Position numbers and translations under genes: made by a program
In this document: positions 63,658 to 64,000 of the stretch, in pieces
Layout of the letters: the number at the start of each line of letters is the position of its first letter
Position numbering within the stretch: the first letter of the stretch is position 1
The notes under the pieces: model-generated
What the model saw: the letters and a program-made list of their open reading frames with translations, nothing else
What the model was told of the DNA's origin: nothing
The model's database searches: none
Source of the DNA: Candidatus Gastranaerophilales bacterium
GTDB lineage: Bacteria; Cyanobacteriota; Vampirovibrionia; Gastranaerophilales; Gastranaerophilaceae
Length of the DNA: 64,000 nt
NCBI GenBank assembly: GCA_944324315.1
Contig: CALUVW010000002.1
Span: 1 to 64,000 of the forward strand
Direction of reading: 5' to 3'

Positions 63658-64000
63658 TTTTTTCAGAATACTGTTCTATCTGAGAGAGAGTGAATTTATA
63701 CATATCAGTATTATCATCATAAAAATGTTTATACCACTCAACAGTATTTTTAATAGCATCATCCGCCGTTAGGGTTGGCTTCCAGCCTAAAACTTTTTTA
63801 GCTTTTTCAATATTCAGCATCAAAAGACCGGCTTCATGAAGATTATCACGTTTTTGAACAATAACTTCTCCTTTGCCGTAAAAATCAACTACTTTTTGAG
63901 CGACATCTGCAACCCGTAAAACATTTTTTTCATCAGGTCCAAAATTAAAACCTTCTGCGTATTTTTTACCGTATTCTAAAAGTTTCTGTCCCAGCAATAA
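63644..64000 (-). CDS. rfbG: CDP-glucose 4,6-dehydratase, C-terminal part
   Basis: About 118 residues are seen; the gene runs out of the window. The segment has EGFNFGPDEKNVLRVADVAQ, VQKRDNLHEAGLLMLNIEKA, VLGWKPTLTADDAI and TVEWYKHFY followed by TLSQIEQY, the C-terminal pattern of RfbG-type SDR dehydratases, which turn CDP-glucose into CDP-4-keto-6-deoxyglucose. This is the substrate of RfbH, encoded 1.5 kb further along the same strand. GDP- or dTDP-sugar dehydratases are less likely given the context. Confidence 0.85.
   Translation of the reverse strand, partial: LLLGQKLLEYGKKYAEGFNFGPDEKNVLRVADVAQKVVDFYGKGEVIVQKRDNLHEAGLLMLNIEKAKKVLGWKPTLTADDAIKNTVEWYKHFYDDNTDMYKFTLSQIEQYSEKIIWD

Overview
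The window is AT-rich and gene-dense. It most likely comes from a non-photosynthetic, gut-type relative of cyanobacteria (Candidatus Gastranaerophilales / Melainabacteria, class Vampirovibrionia). The main evidence is the ATP synthase cluster, which runs a-c-b'-b-delta-alpha-gamma with separate b' and b genes and without beta and epsilon beside gamma, as in cyanobacteria. Further support is the set of large uncharacterised membrane proteins that I know only from this type of genome, and two 18-bp direct repeats that fit the cyanobacterial HLR1/RpaB consensus. No photosynthesis gene is present. The lineage assignment is an inference; the gene order and motifs are seen directly.

Layout. 0-7.7 kb: a lone leuC, an ECF sigma/anti-sigma pair, two small membrane proteins, glgC, a LysM protein with an internal duplication, and birA. 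7.8-13 kb: the ATP synthase operon. 13-16.4 kb: a tandem pair of paralogous membrane proteins of unknown function. 16.7-23.3 kb: cca, rsmE, a CoA-dehydratase-activase-like protein, a decayed pilin gene embedded in intergenic repeats, an MFS transporter, lgt and a TPR lipoprotein. 23.4-30.2 kb: a same-strand cluster with an orphan ClpX zinc-binding domain, a HEAT-like protein, ruvX, a DUF1292 protein, an array of Clp N-domains without any ATPase, tilS, hpt and a soluble histidine kinase. 30.2-40 kb: a membrane protein, uvrB, cpaE/cpaF-like genes, a probable 6S RNA, and more lineage-type membrane proteins. 40-50.3 kb: nadD-yqeK, a HerA-like protein with a dead P-loop and a Tudor-like end, aroH, def-fmt, a dnaJ-like gene with queE, a degenerate purD homologue, and two prepilins.

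50.3-64 kb is a surface-polysaccharide region. The plus-strand part holds glf and three family-2 glycosyltransferases, one fused to an RgpF-like domain. The minus-strand part encodes a CDP-sugar pathway: the end of a CDP-glucose 4,6-dehydratase, a GT8 enzyme, RfbH with its exact Cys spacing and PLP-lysine replacement, an SDR, an HpcH/HpaI aldolase, a HAD phosphatase, an acyltransferase and an acetolactate-synthase-like TPP enzyme. Together these suggest a branched 3,6-dideoxy sugar, with the aldolase/HAD pair as a step I cannot place in any known pathway.

Regulation. Most genes have AGGAG-type ribosome binding sites. Several others (uvrB, cpaE-like, dnaJ-like, purD-like, nadD) have a -10 box 6-7 nt before the ATG and no Shine-Dalgarno sequence, which implies leaderless mRNAs. 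Convergent genes commonly abut or overlap. I found no tRNA, rRNA, CRISPR array, insertion sequence or prophage.
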